Program-made: the position numbers and the translations under genes
Shown: piece after piece, positions 33,419 to 42,391 of the stretch
Layout: every line of letters starts with the position of its first letter
Position numbering within the stretch: the first letter of the stretch is position 1
The notes under the pieces: generated by a model
Database searches by the model: none
Seen by the model: only the letters and a program-made list of their open reading frames with translations
Told to the model about the DNA's origin: nothing
Assembly: GCF_049651205.1 (NCBI RefSeq)
Contig: NZ_JBASBR010000019.1
Coordinates: forward strand, 1 to 64,000
Reading direction: 5' to 3'
Length of the DNA stretch: 64,000 nucleotides
Origin: Castellaniella sp049651205
GTDB lineage: Bacteria; Pseudomonadota; Gammaproteobacteria; Burkholderiales; Burkholderiaceae_B

Positions 33419-34144
33419 TCAGGCCTCATGCGTGCAGACTGCAGACAAAAACCATCTGGCCAGGGCTCCAGCAGCTTGGCTGGCCACGGCATCAGGCAAG
33501 TATCGGGTAATCGGTTTCTTGCATGCCAGCGACTCCGGCAAGGTCTCATCCCGATATACCGACTGCGGCAATACACGCGAACCATATCGGCGATGCCAAT
33601 CCAGCACAACATCACACTCCAATTGATGGGACGGTTCAAAATCATTGATAAGCAGCAAGGTGCCGGCGTTCATGCCGATTTGCGCCAACAGCACGTGTGC
33701 CGCAATATCGGGATGCGCCACCAGCACATCGTGTGTGCTGCGAAACCGCAAGGCAGGCGCCAAACGATTGGGATAGGGAGGACAATCAAACAATACCCAG
33801 TCAAATTCGGCATCCAGATCAGGCAACACTTGCAGCCAGAAATCATCGCCACGCAATAAATGGGTTGCCCCAAAGCTTTCGATTGATTTGCGGCCAAAAG
33901 GCACCAGCACCAGGTTTTCATTGAGGTCAAACGCCTGCTCACGCCAATCAGATGGAAATGAAGACGCGACCCATCCGTGGCTGTCGACCAGTGGTATGCC
34001 AAAATGCAGCCGCAATAAATCGGATGCATTCAGATCCACCAGCAATACCCGTTGTCCCAGCATGGATAGGGCATCACCCAGGATACCTGTCATGGTGGTT
34101 GTGCCGCCGCCACCGCGCACTCCGGTCAGTGTCATCAGGTTCAT
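33419..34144 (-). CDS. bcsQ: Cellulose-secretion accessory ATPase BcsQ (MinD/ParA family)
   Basis: Cytoplasmic ParA/MinD-like ATPase of 241 residues. In enterobacteria BcsQ binds BcsR, localises at the pole and is needed for cellulose secretion. The deviant Walker A is GVRGGGGTTTM at about residues 8-18, with Gly where most BcsQ have Val (GVRGGVGTTT). Other matches are VLLVDLNASDLLRLHFGIP, WREQAFDLNENLVLVPFG and the end DETLPESLACKKPITRYLPDA. Its ATG overlaps the stop of bcsR. No bcsA, bcsB, bcsC or bcsZ occurs in the window, so its partner may be encoded elsewhere or may be the PNAG synthase next door. Confidence 0.82.
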   Translation of the reverse strand: MNLMTLTGVRGGGGTTTMTGILGDALSMLGQRVLLVDLNASDLLRLHFGIPLVDSHGWVASSFPSDWREQAFDLNENLVLVPFGRKSIESFGATHLLRGDDFWLQVLPDLDAEFDWVLFDCPPYPNRLAPALRFRSTHDVLVAHPDIAAHVLLAQIGMNAGTLLLINDFEPSHQLECDVVLDWHRRYGSRVLPQSVYRDETLPESLACKKPITRYLPDAVASQAAGALARWFLSAVCTHEA

Positions 34145-34380
34145 GACACGACTCCCGCAGGCATGCCATCTGCTTGTTTGGTGGGTGACTCATCAGCCAG
34201 GAGCTCATCGACTTCAGCCATCAGCGGCCAACGTCGGCAAGCAGACTCAAGCGCCATACGGCGCCTATCATCATGCAGGCTGCCATCCGCAAACATGGTG
34301 GTAAGCAACTGAAAAGACTGGCGCCTCGCCTGAGCGCCCGGCGGCTGACCACAGCCGTACGACAGTGGGTTCCTGGCCAT
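34141..34380 (-). CDS. bcsR: BcsR-like small protein
   Basis: Small protein of 79 residues encoded immediately before bcsQ with a 4-base ATGA overlap. The central part, MALESACRRWPLMAEVDELL, matches the RWPLLAEF box that typifies BcsR. ATG 34380 is chosen because AGGTGAG lies five bases upstream; the longer open frame to 34548 has no domain. BcsR and BcsQ form a complex in the known cellulose system. This copy is slightly longer than enterobacterial BcsR (about 62 residues), with extra residues at both ends. Confidence 0.68.
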   Translation of the reverse strand: MARNPLSYGCGQPPGAQARRQSFQLLTTMFADGSLHDDRRRMALESACRRWPLMAEVDELLADESPTKQADGMPAGVVS

Positions 34381-34534
34381 TTTTCTCACCTGTGCTCGTG
34401 GCTTCAGCCAACAATATTCACAACATTCTGTGTCTAAACACGATAGAGGTTTCAGGCAGGAACGACGAGGGACAGAAGGCTGATCAGCCGTTTGGACTAG
34501 ACCCACAGAAGGCCACTGGCAGTGCTTATGGGAC

Positions 34535-34559
34535 GATGCCAGCCGCATGGGCTGGCATC
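34535..34559. other. Perfect 10-bp hairpin between bcsR and the enoyl-CoA hydratase gene
   Basis: GATGCCAGCC at 34535-34544 pairs with GGCTGGCATC at 34550-34559 with a 5-base loop, ten bases beyond the stop of the leftward enoyl-CoA hydratase gene. It has no T run; it may be a Rho-assisted or 3'-protecting end. The rest of the 188-base gap should hold the bcsRQ promoter, but none is clear. Confidence 0.5.
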
Positions 34560-34568
34560 AAAACACGC

Positions 34569-35345
34569 TTAACGGTGTTTAAAGTTGGGCTGACGTTTTT
34601 CGACGAAGGCTTTCATGCCTTCTTTTTGGTCTTCGGTAGCAAAGAGGGCATGGAAATTTCGCCGCTCGAAGAGTAGGGATTCGTCGAGCGTGGCCTCAAA
34701 TGCACGGTTGACACACTCTTTGGCCATCATCACAGCCTGCAACGGCATCGACGCAATCGCAGTAGCGGCATCGAGGGCTTCATCCAGCAGGCGCTCGACA
34801 GGCACCACGCGCGCCACCAGCCCTGCCCGCTCGGCTTCCTGTACATCCATCATACGGCCGGTAAGCACCAGATCCATCGCCTTGGCCTTGCCCACAGCAC
34901 GAGGCAGACGCTGGGTACCGCCATATCCGGGAATAACCCCCAGCTTGATTTCGGGTTGACCAAACTTGGCGTTTTCGGCAGCGATGATGAAGTCGCACAG
35001 CATGGCAAGCTCACAGCCACCGCCCAGCGCGTAGCCCGACACCGCGGCAATAATAGGCTTGCGGGCACGCCGCAAGGCATCCCAGTTGCCACCCAAGTAG
35101 TCGGCCTGGTAGACATCCATGTAAGTCCAGGCTGACATCGCAGAGATATCAGCACCCGCGGCAAAGGCTTTCTCGCTGCCCGTCAGCACCATGGCACCGA
35201 TGTTTTCGTCGGCCTCGAAAACCCGCACCGCCGCAGACAGCTCGTCGATGACCTCGTTGCTAAGGGCATTGAGTACCTTAGGCCGGTTTAGCGTCAGCAA
35301 GCCCACGCGCCCTCGTACTTCAACCTTGACCAATGCTTCGCTCAT
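34569..35345 (-). CDS. Enoyl-CoA hydratase
   Basis: Crotonase-fold enzyme of 258 residues that adds water to trans-2-enoyl-CoA in fatty acid or related acyl-CoA breakdown. Both catalytic glutamates are present: Glu112 in ALGGGCELAML and Glu132 in FGQPEIKLGVIPGYGG. The oxyanion-hole segment KAFAAGADI is intact. It ends QPNFKHR, a typical terminus for this group. It is monocistronic and diverges from the M61 peptidase gene. Substrate chain length cannot be told from sequence. Confidence 0.92.
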   Translation of the reverse strand: MSEALVKVEVRGRVGLLTLNRPKVLNALSNEVIDELSAAVRVFEADENIGAMVLTGSEKAFAAGADISAMSAWTYMDVYQADYLGGNWDALRRARKPIIAAVSGYALGGGCELAMLCDFIIAAENAKFGQPEIKLGVIPGYGGTQRLPRAVGKAKAMDLVLTGRMMDVQEAERAGLVARVVPVERLLDEALDAATAIASMPLQAVMMAKECVNRAFEATLDESLLFERRNFHALFATEDQKEGMKAFVEKRQPNFKHR

Positions 35346-35370
35346 GTTGCCTCCAAAGTAAACTATCGAT

Positions 35371-37158
35371 ATGAAAAACGAACTGATTCGCTATCGGGTA
35401 CAACTGGCCGATCCCGCTGGCCATCGCTATGCAATCCGGCTCACCATCCCGCAGCCGGATCCTGCCGGCCAGGCAATCAGTTTGCCTGCGTGGATTCCCG
35501 GCAGCTATCTGATACGTGATTTTGCCCGACAGATCGAAACTTTGCATGTGCGCAATGCACAAGGCCGGGTGGCTGTGCACAAAACAGATAACCACACCTG
35601 GCAGTGTGCACCGTCACGGTCAGCCCTCACAATCGACTATACCGTCTATGCATGGGATCTCTCGGTGCGCGGGGCCCATTTTGATGAAAGTCATGCGTTT
35701 TTTAACGGCTGCAGTATCTTCCTGGCCGTGCATGGTCAGGAATCACAGCCCTGCCTGATGGAGCTTTGCGCACCACAGCACACATCCAACTGGCAGGTAT
35801 ACACCAGCATGCCAAGTGCCGCTGGCCAGCCCGATGCCGCCCCCCTGCGCGGCTTTGGCTGCTACTACGCACCCAACTACGATGCCCTGATCGATCATCC
35901 CGTAGAAATCGGCACACCGCAATGCATCAGCTTCGAGGCGCATGGCGCCACCCACGACCTGGTCTTTACTGGAGTCGCACCACAACTGGATCTTGATCGC
36001 ATCGCAACTGACGCCCGCAAAATCTGCGAAGCGCAAATCGCCCTGTTTGAGCCCAAGGCCAAGCAGGCACCGTTTTTGGACAGCGCCGAGCGCTACGTGT
36101 TTCTGACCACTATTCTGGGCGATGGATACGGTGGGCTCGAGCATCGCGCCTCAACGGCGCTGATGACCGCCCGCCAAGATTTGCCCATGCGTCACTGCCC
36201 TGTACCCGAGGGTTACACACGATTTTTAGGGCTAGTCAGCCACGAATATTTTCACACCTGGAACGTCAAGCGCATCAAGCCCGCAGCGTTTGCGCCCTAT
36301 CAGCTAAACCAGCCCAACCTCACCCGCCTGCTATGGGTATTTGAGGGGTTTACTTCGTACTACGACGATCTCATGCTGCTGCGCGCCGGAGTCATCAACG
36401 AGCCCGCCTATCTGAAGCTGCTAGCGGGCACGCTAGACCACGTACAACGCAGCGGCGGCCGGTTGAAGCAGTCGGTGGCTGACAGCTCTTTTGATACCTG
36501 GACGCGCTACTACAAGCAAGACGAGAACTCACCCAACGCACTGGTCAGCTACTACACCAAGGGCGCACTCATTGCCCTGGCTCTGGATCTCGAAATCCGC
36601 GAGCAATCCGCTCAGCGCCACAGCCTGGATGATGTCATGCGCCTGCTTTGGGTGACATACGGCCGGGATTTTTTTCAGGGTCAACCAAATGGCGTTGCAG
36701 AAGGCGCCTTGCCCAACGTCATTCGGCAAGCCACCGGCCTGGATCTTGGCCGCTGGATCAAGCGCTACACAGAAACCTGCGACGACCTCCCGCTTAAGCC
36801 TACCCTTGCACGCAATGGGATCCAGCTCACCAAAGAAGCCGAAAATCCACGGCCCTCGCTGGATTTTCGTACCCAGGCAGACCCGGCAGGCCTAAAAATC
36901 GCCACAGTGTACGAGCACGGCGCAGCCCATCAGGCCGGCCTCTCTGCCGGCGACCTCCTGCTGGCCCTGGATGGTTTGCGTGTTCGCAACACAGCCGACC
37001 TGGATCACCTCCTGGACACTCATCAGGCTGGAGATACGGTTGAGTTGCACGTGTTTCGACGCGATGAACTGCGCCAGTACCAGGCACGGCTGGCACCGCC
37101 ACCTGCACTTAAGCACGTACTGACGCGTCAAGCCCCTGACAACAGGAAACCCTCATGA
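35371..37158 (+). CDS. M61-family aminopeptidase with PDZ domain
   Basis: Zinc peptidase of 595 residues in the glycyl-aminopeptidase family. An N-terminal beta-rich domain (with LPAWIPGSYLIRDFARQIE) precedes the gluzincin domain with HEYFHTWNVKR (zinc ligands His291 and His295, catalytic Glu292) and the downstream third ligand in WVFEGFTSYYDDL. A C-terminal PDZ domain (about 490-570, with AGLSAGDLLLALDGLRV) probably binds peptide termini. No signal peptide is seen, so it should be cytoplasmic. Its stop overlaps the start of folB. Confidence 0.9.
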   Translation: MKNELIRYRVQLADPAGHRYAIRLTIPQPDPAGQAISLPAWIPGSYLIRDFARQIETLHVRNAQGRVAVHKTDNHTWQCAPSRSALTIDYTVYAWDLSVRGAHFDESHAFFNGCSIFLAVHGQESQPCLMELCAPQHTSNWQVYTSMPSAAGQPDAAPLRGFGCYYAPNYDALIDHPVEIGTPQCISFEAHGATHDLVFTGVAPQLDLDRIATDARKICEAQIALFEPKAKQAPFLDSAERYVFLTTILGDGYGGLEHRASTALMTARQDLPMRHCPVPEGYTRFLGLVSHEYFHTWNVKRIKPAAFAPYQLNQPNLTRLLWVFEGFTSYYDDLMLLRAGVINEPAYLKLLAGTLDHVQRSGGRLKQSVADSSFDTWTRYYKQDENSPNALVSYYTKGALIALALDLEIREQSAQRHSLDDVMRLLWVTYGRDFFQGQPNGVAEGALPNVIRQATGLDLGRWIKRYTETCDDLPLKPTLARNGIQLTKEAENPRPSLDFRTQADPAGLKIATVYEHGAAHQAGLSAGDLLLALDGLRVRNTADLDHLLDTHQAGDTVELHVFRRDELRQYQARLAPPPALKHVLTRQAPDNRKPS

Positions 37159-37562
37159 CACTTGCGGCTCCCACCCCCATTGCGGCCTCCAGAACGCGTC
37201 GCATCATCCTCGACGACCTGCGTGTGTCGGCATCCATCGGCATGCTCGATCACGAACGCACGGCCTGCCAGCCTTTGCATATCCATGCCGAGTTCGACAC
37301 AGACGCCTCGGGCCCTGTGGACGACACTAATCTGGACAGCGTGCTGGACTATCGTTTACTGCGCGATGCACTGGTTCACGAAACCACCCGGCAGCACACC
37401 GATTTGCTGGAAACCCTGGTTGATCGCACCCTGAATCGCATCCTGCAGGATTTCCCAACCGTACTGAAGGCACGGATACGCATCTGCAAACCTCTGGCCT
37501 TCGAAGACTGTGCGGCCGTATGCATCGAGCAAACCCGCGCACGTCAGGCTATCAATCTTTGA
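37155..37562 (+). CDS. folB: Dihydroneopterin aldolase
   Basis: Probable folate-pathway enzyme that splits dihydroneopterin to hydroxymethyl-dihydropterin and glycolaldehyde; 135 residues. The family pattern is visible: IILDDLRVSASIGMLDHERTACQPLHI with the substrate glutamate, LDYRLLRDALV, LLETLVDRTLNRIL and the catalytic lysine in RIRICKPLAF. The divergence from textbook FolB is moderate, so dihydroneopterin triphosphate epimerase activity (FolX) is possible. It is translationally coupled to the M61 peptidase and ends exactly one base before the convergent stop of the next gene. Confidence 0.82.
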   Translation: MTLAAPTPIAASRTRRIILDDLRVSASIGMLDHERTACQPLHIHAEFDTDASGPVDDTNLDSVLDYRLLRDALVHETTRQHTDLLETLVDRTLNRILQDFPTVLKARIRICKPLAFEDCAAVCIEQTRARQAINL

Positions 37563-39050
37563 TCAGGCCCAGTACATGGCACCAATGTCATGCGCAAAGA
37601 TCGGATAGTTCATGGGCACGCCTTTTAGGCCCTTGCGCACCACAGTACTGATGCTGGGCGTGAAAATCCAGGCATTGACGGCGTCTTCAGCCAGATAGCG
37701 CTGAATCTGCCGAAACAGCTGGCCGCGCTCACGCGGGTTGGCGGTGGCCCCGTGACGGGCCACCAGCGCCCTGTAGCCTGCATCGTCGTAGCCAAAATAA
37801 AAATTTGGCCGAGTGTAGATTACGTAATCAAGGGGCTCGACATGCAAGATCAGTGACAGATCAAAATCACCCTGAAACACCGTGGACATCCATTGGTTCC
37901 ACGACATCCGCACAAGCTCTGTGCGAATACCCACGGCAGCCAGATATGCCACTATCACCGGGCCGCCCAACAAGGCATAGGGGGTGGGTGGCAAGGCCAG
38001 CGTGAGGGTTAAAGGCAGACGCACACCGGCTTCGCGCAACAGCAGTTTGGCCTGGTCGGGGTTATACGGAAACAGGCCGGTGAGCCGGATGTAATCCGGA
38101 TCTGTGGGTACAAAGTGGCTGCCAATGGCATGCGCCCGCCGATGCAACACATCCCGGATGAAGGCCTCACGATCAATCGAATGCATAATGGCCCGGCGCA
38201 CGCGAACATCGTGCAACGGCCCTCGGCGATTGTTGATGGCTACCATCCCCTTGCCAGACGAGCCTCCCACCAACACTTCGTATTGCCGGCTCTCCAACAG
38301 GCGATCCACGCTGCTGGTGGCGGCGCCAAACAGCACATCAATCCGCTGATCCAACACCGCCTGTACCTGCTTTTCAGGATCTGGTATGAACTGGAATTGA
38401 ACGGTGGGAATCTGGATCCGGCCAGCCTCGCGGTAGCCCGACCACCGCATCAGTTGCAAGCTGTCGGCAGTTTGCCATCCGGCAAACAGATAGGGGCCGG
38501 TGCCCACAGGTTGATAAGCAAGCTGATCGGAAGTGGACGGATGCACAATCACCGCAGGAGACTGCCCAAGCCGGAAAGGCAGCAGGGGGTCAGGGCGCTT
38601 CAGCACCAGGCGGACAGTTTGCTCGTCCAGGGTCTGGATCTCCTGGATATTGCGAAACGTCTCCATAAGACTGTTTGCCGCCCCCAGTTGCTGGGCACGT
38701 CGCAGACTGGTGGCCACCACCTGAGCATTAAACCGCGCACCATCATGAAATACCACATCGTCGCGCAGCAGGAACTGATAGCGCAACTGATCCAGGGACA
38801 CATCCCAGCGGCTGGCCAGCAAAGGCGCCACCTGGCCGTTCTCGCGGATACAGGTGAGACCTTCGAGAATATTGCCATGAACAACCTCGCCCACCACTGC
38901 GGCAGACGATGAGGTGGGATCCAGACTGTCTGGCCGCAGCGACAGGCCAAGCTTAAGTGACGGAGAAGCCTGCCCCCATGCAGGTCGGCCCAGCGCCGCT
39001 GTGGCCGCGCAGGCCCAGGGCAAAGACAGCATTGCCCGGCGGGAAATCAC
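37563..39050 (-). CDS. Peptide/nickel-type ABC transporter substrate-binding protein
   Basis: Family-5 periplasmic binding protein of about 495 residues for peptides, opines or similar solutes. After a signal with an SRRAML motif and a hydrophobic stretch (LSLPWACAATAALG, cleavage near AWGQA) the mature protein starts LKLGLSLRPDSLDPTSSS. It contains GLTCIRENGQVAPLLASRWDV, YQFLLRDDVVFHDG and DVRVRRAIMHSIDREAF, all family hallmarks. GTG 39050 is the favoured start; the open frame continues to TTG 39098. The two arginines suggest possible Tat export. It lacks adjacent permease genes. Confidence 0.85.
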   Translation of the reverse strand: MISRRAMLSLPWACAATAALGRPAWGQASPSLKLGLSLRPDSLDPTSSSAAVVGEVVHGNILEGLTCIRENGQVAPLLASRWDVSLDQLRYQFLLRDDVVFHDGARFNAQVVATSLRRAQQLGAANSLMETFRNIQEIQTLDEQTVRLVLKRPDPLLPFRLGQSPAVIVHPSTSDQLAYQPVGTGPYLFAGWQTADSLQLMRWSGYREAGRIQIPTVQFQFIPDPEKQVQAVLDQRIDVLFGAATSSVDRLLESRQYEVLVGGSSGKGMVAINNRRGPLHDVRVRRAIMHSIDREAFIRDVLHRRAHAIGSHFVPTDPDYIRLTGLFPYNPDQAKLLLREAGVRLPLTLTLALPPTPYALLGGPVIVAYLAAVGIRTELVRMSWNQWMSTVFQGDFDLSLILHVEPLDYVIYTRPNFYFGYDDAGYRALVARHGATANPRERGQLFRQIQRYLAEDAVNAWIFTPSISTVVRKGLKGVPMNYPIFAHDIGAMYWA

Positions 39051-39234
39051 CCTGCAACCCCAGATACGACACAGAAAACGACACGCAGCATTTGGCAACC
39101 AAACTGTGGCTTCTTGACACTCAGCGTAACTCTGGATTCAGTCATACCGAATACTTCCTGTAATATCCAGACATTATTACTCAAGTAGTGACCAGGAAGG
39201 AACAACGGCTTTACTTGATGCCGTCAATACCAAC

Positions 39235-40782
39235 ATGGCGCAACATCCATTTCTGTCCCGCAGAACCATCCCCGCGCTGATCGTTATTTTGGCAGCAGGT
39301 GTGTTGATGATCCTGGGTGGCATTATGGCCTACCAAGACAATCAGACACGTCACCAGCACATGATTGCCAACGAACTGCAATTGGTCAACCAATTACAGA
39401 TTCAGGGGATAGAAGCCTGGCGGCAAGCAAGAATGGTTGATGCCAACGCCATTATGATGGATCCTCTGTTCAGTGATGCCGTGGCCCAGTGGCGGCTGGA
39501 CAGCCAGAACCCGTCCGTGGATGCCAGCGAATTACAAGCAAACATACAGGACAAGCTGCGCTTTTTGTCAGAGCAGGCAGGCTACTCAGAAGCTTATCTA
39601 TTATCCCCATCGGGCGATATGCTGCTGACCGCCGGCCAGCGCAGCTACCCCCCACTCCCCCCCGTCGGCCAGCAGGCCCTGCGTCAAGCTATCCAGGAGG
39701 CCCGGCCGATTGCCATCAATCCGCAAACGGGCCCAGCCTTTGCTTACCCCTGGTTCGGTATGATTGCCCCGGTGTATAAAAACAACGCCATCGTTGCTGC
39801 TGTCTGGATGGTGATGGATGTACGCAATTCATTGTTTCCGCTACTCGAAACCTGGCCCTCGCCCAGCAACACCGCCGAATCCACACTGGTGATGCAGGAT
39901 CACGACAGTGCGCGGATTCTCAGCCCCTTGCGCCACCAGCCACAAGCAAAGCTCAATTTCAAAATTTCCCAGGCACTCGTTCAATCACCCATGGTGCAAG
40001 CCATCCATGGCATGCGGGGCCTGTTTACCGGCATCGATTACCGACAGCACTCGGTACTGGCCGTTGCTGCTCCGGTGGCAGAATCTCCCTGGTATCTGAT
40101 CTCAAAAATCGATACTGAAGAAGCCTGGGATGCCCGCTGGCGAGGCACCTGGCACATCGCAGTGCCGATTATCGGCGGCTTGCTGTGCATTTTGCTGGCC
40201 CTGGGCTACACGCAGCACCAGGCCTGGCGATACGAGCGACGCCTGAAAGCCCTGCTCGAGCAACAAGTGCGCCACGACACCCTCACCCAATTGGCCAACC
40301 GGCTGGCACTGGACGAGCGTTTCGAACAAAACTGGCGCCAGACGGTATACCAGCGCCAACCGTTGTCTGTCCTCATGGTGGACGTAGACCATTTCAAGGC
40401 CTACAACGATTACTTCGGCCACATCGCAGGCGACCAATGCCTCAAGCAGGTGGCGGGTATCCTCACATCGGTTGTCAGGCGCAGCACCGACATGGTGTCG
40501 CGCTACGGGGGCGAAGAATTCGTTATCCTGCTACCCGATACTTCGCTGGCTGAAGCAAACATCCTGGCGCAAGATATCTGCCAGACTGTCTTTGATGCGG
40601 CCATCCCCCATCCGTTTTCTCAGCACGACAAACGGGTAACCGTCAGTATCGGAATTGCTTGCCTGACACCCGAAGAACGTCCCGCCAAGCGCAATGCAAA
40701 CGATATGCGCAAGGCCTTGCTAGAGCGGGCTGATGCTGCGCTATATGCAGCCAAAAGTGCAGGGCGTAATCAAGCGCAATAA
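39235..40782 (+). CDS. Membrane diguanylate cyclase with periplasmic sensor
   Basis: Makes c-di-GMP from two GTP. The 515-residue protein has a first membrane helix (about 11-33), a periplasmic Cache-like sensor (about 34-310), a second helix (about 311-333) and a GGDEF domain with LTQLANRLALDERF, VDVDHFKAYNDYFGH and the active loop RYGGEEF (425-429). An inhibitory RxxD site (Arg416-Asp419) lies exactly five residues before it, so product feedback is expected. c-di-GMP is the activator of PgaCD, so this enzyme is a plausible input for the matrix locus 7 kb away, but that link is inference. A terminator-like palindrome follows. Confidence 0.93.
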   Translation: MAQHPFLSRRTIPALIVILAAGVLMILGGIMAYQDNQTRHQHMIANELQLVNQLQIQGIEAWRQARMVDANAIMMDPLFSDAVAQWRLDSQNPSVDASELQANIQDKLRFLSEQAGYSEAYLLSPSGDMLLTAGQRSYPPLPPVGQQALRQAIQEARPIAINPQTGPAFAYPWFGMIAPVYKNNAIVAAVWMVMDVRNSLFPLLETWPSPSNTAESTLVMQDHDSARILSPLRHQPQAKLNFKISQALVQSPMVQAIHGMRGLFTGIDYRQHSVLAVAAPVAESPWYLISKIDTEEAWDARWRGTWHIAVPIIGGLLCILLALGYTQHQAWRYERRLKALLEQQVRHDTLTQLANRLALDERFEQNWRQTVYQRQPLSVLMVDVDHFKAYNDYFGHIAGDQCLKQVAGILTSVVRRSTDMVSRYGGEEFVILLPDTSLAEANILAQDICQTVFDAAIPHPFSQHDKRVTVSIGIACLTPEERPAKRNANDMRKALLERADAALYAAKSAGRNQAQ

Positions 40783-40789
40783 TCTGCCA

Positions 40790-40825
40790 AAAAATTACCT
40801 AAAAATTACCTAAAAATTTAGGTAA
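40790..40825. repeat. Tandem TTACCT repeats and palindrome
   Basis: AAAAATTACCT occurs twice in tandem (40790-40800 and 40801-40811). The second copy forms TTACCTAAA-AA-TTTAGGTAA, a perfect palindrome at 40806-40825. It lies between the cyclase stop and the importer operon. It has no T run, so an operator is as likely as a terminator. Confidence 0.5.
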
Positions 40826-40985
40826 ACCCGCATTGACACGTGCTTTACCGCAGCGCCACACTGATTGCGTCTTGCGGAAACCGGCACGCTTTCCCAGGCA
40901 TCAGCAGCAGTTGTTCACTCGAAACACTCGCTGCGCCGCCCTCTTGGCGACGCACGTCCAACTGACGTACCAGAGGAGGATTCAC

Positions 40986-42251
40986 ATGGATAACAATCAC
41001 AGCAACCGCGGCACAATAGATCGCCGCACGATGCTGAAAGCCACCGGCGTCGCCGGCCTGGCGGCACTTGCCGCCCCCCCCATCATCCACGCGCAAGGCG
41101 AGCAACCCGTCAAGCTGGGTGTCGACAACCCCCTGACGGGCACCTACGCCATTACCGGCCGCAACGAGCTTCACGGCATGGAGCTTGCCGTCCAGGAGAT
41201 CAACGCCAAAGGTGGCATCCTGGGGCGCCCCGCCGAGCTGGTCGTCGAAGACTCCACCAGTGGTGATGCAGGTGTTGCCGTGCAAAAAGCACGCAAGCTC
41301 ATCGACAAAGACAAGGTCGATTTTCTGGTTGGCAACGTCAACTCCGGCCTCACCATGGCCATGTCAGCAGTTGCCTACGAAAAAGGCGTTTTCATGATGG
41401 ATCCGGGCGGGCACGCCGACCCCATCACCGGCAGCGAATGTCACTGGAACGTCTATCAGGTCGACCCCTCCACCACCTTGCTGGTCAATGCCATCGCGCC
41501 ATCCTTGGTCAAGCGTTTCGGCAAAAAGTTCTACTTCTTGGTTCCCGATTACGCCTTTGGTCACGGGCTGCTGTCGGCCTACAAAAAGAACCTCGAGAAG
41601 CTCGGGGCCACCAACCTGGGTGCCGACCTCATCCCGCTGGGCACCACCGAGTACTCCTCTTATCTGATCAAAGCGCAGGCAGCCAATCCAGACGTCATCG
41701 TCATTTTGCAAAATGGCGAGGATCAAACCAATGTGCTCAAGCAAACCGTGCAATTTGGTCTGCACGAACGCTTCCAGATCGCCGGCGCCAACATCGAGCT
41801 TGAAACCCTCGAAGCCTTGCCACCCGCCTCGCGCATCGGCAACTGGGTCATCGAGTGGTACTGGAACCAACCCGGTGTTCCGCACGTCAAAGAGTTCACC
41901 GACGCCATCATCAAGAAAACTGGCCGGGTTCCCACTGCGCGTACCTGGTTTGGCCACACGGCCATTCACGCCTGCGCACTAGCAGCCAATACAGCCAAAT
42001 CGCTCAATGCCGTCAAAATGGCCCGGGCGCTCAACGGGCTTACGCTTCCGCCCGAAGTGGCCTTGCAACCACACCCGGCAACCTTCCGCGCCGACCAACA
42101 CCTGCTGATTGGCACCCTGTGGGCCGGGCATGCACAAGCCCAAGGAGACGCAGGCAAAGACGATCTCTTCAAGGTCGACGAAGTCATCGAGAGCAAAACG
42201 ATTGCACCAACGGTTGAAGAAACCGGGTGCAAGATGACCTGGCCAGACTGA
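40986..42251 (+). CDS. LIV-type ABC transporter substrate-binding protein, Tat signal
   Basis: Periplasmic receptor (421 residues) of the ABC importer encoded downstream. ATG 40986 follows a perfect AGGAGG by seven bases. The N-terminus has a twin-arginine signal IDRRTMLKATGVAGLAALA, implying export in folded form. The mature part starts VKLGVDNPLTGTYAITGRNE and has GMELAVQEINAKGGILGRP and VEDSTSGDAGVAVQKARKLI. It is of the type found with amide, urea or aromatic-acid importers. The substrate is unknown. It is followed by a 140-base spacer with a long-range inverted repeat and then livH. Confidence 0.9.
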   Translation: MDNNHSNRGTIDRRTMLKATGVAGLAALAAPPIIHAQGEQPVKLGVDNPLTGTYAITGRNELHGMELAVQEINAKGGILGRPAELVVEDSTSGDAGVAVQKARKLIDKDKVDFLVGNVNSGLTMAMSAVAYEKGVFMMDPGGHADPITGSECHWNVYQVDPSTTLLVNAIAPSLVKRFGKKFYFLVPDYAFGHGLLSAYKKNLEKLGATNLGADLIPLGTTEYSSYLIKAQAANPDVIVILQNGEDQTNVLKQTVQFGLHERFQIAGANIELETLEALPPASRIGNWVIEWYWNQPGVPHVKEFTDAIIKKTGRVPTARTWFGHTAIHACALAANTAKSLNAVKMARALNGLTLPPEVALQPHPATFRADQHLLIGTLWAGHAQAQGDAGKDDLFKVDEVIESKTIAPTVEETGCKMTWPD

Positions 42252-42269
42252 CACCGGCCATGCACCCAT

Positions 42270-42316
42270 GCCCGGACATCTCCCCAAATACATTCAGTGC
42301 CAGGGGCCGTCCGGGC
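42270..42316 (+). other. Inverted repeat between binding-protein and permease genes
   Basis: GCCCGGAC (42270-42277) pairs with GTCCGGGC (42309-42316). Hairpins at this place in ABC operons often protect the message of the abundant binding protein and reduce read-through. There is no T run. Confidence 0.4.
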
Positions 42317-42391
42317 GTCTTCCACAGATCACATGACACCCGGGTCTAAACCTACCCGACAGGGGGCTATCTTGCTCAACGGAGGCACCTC

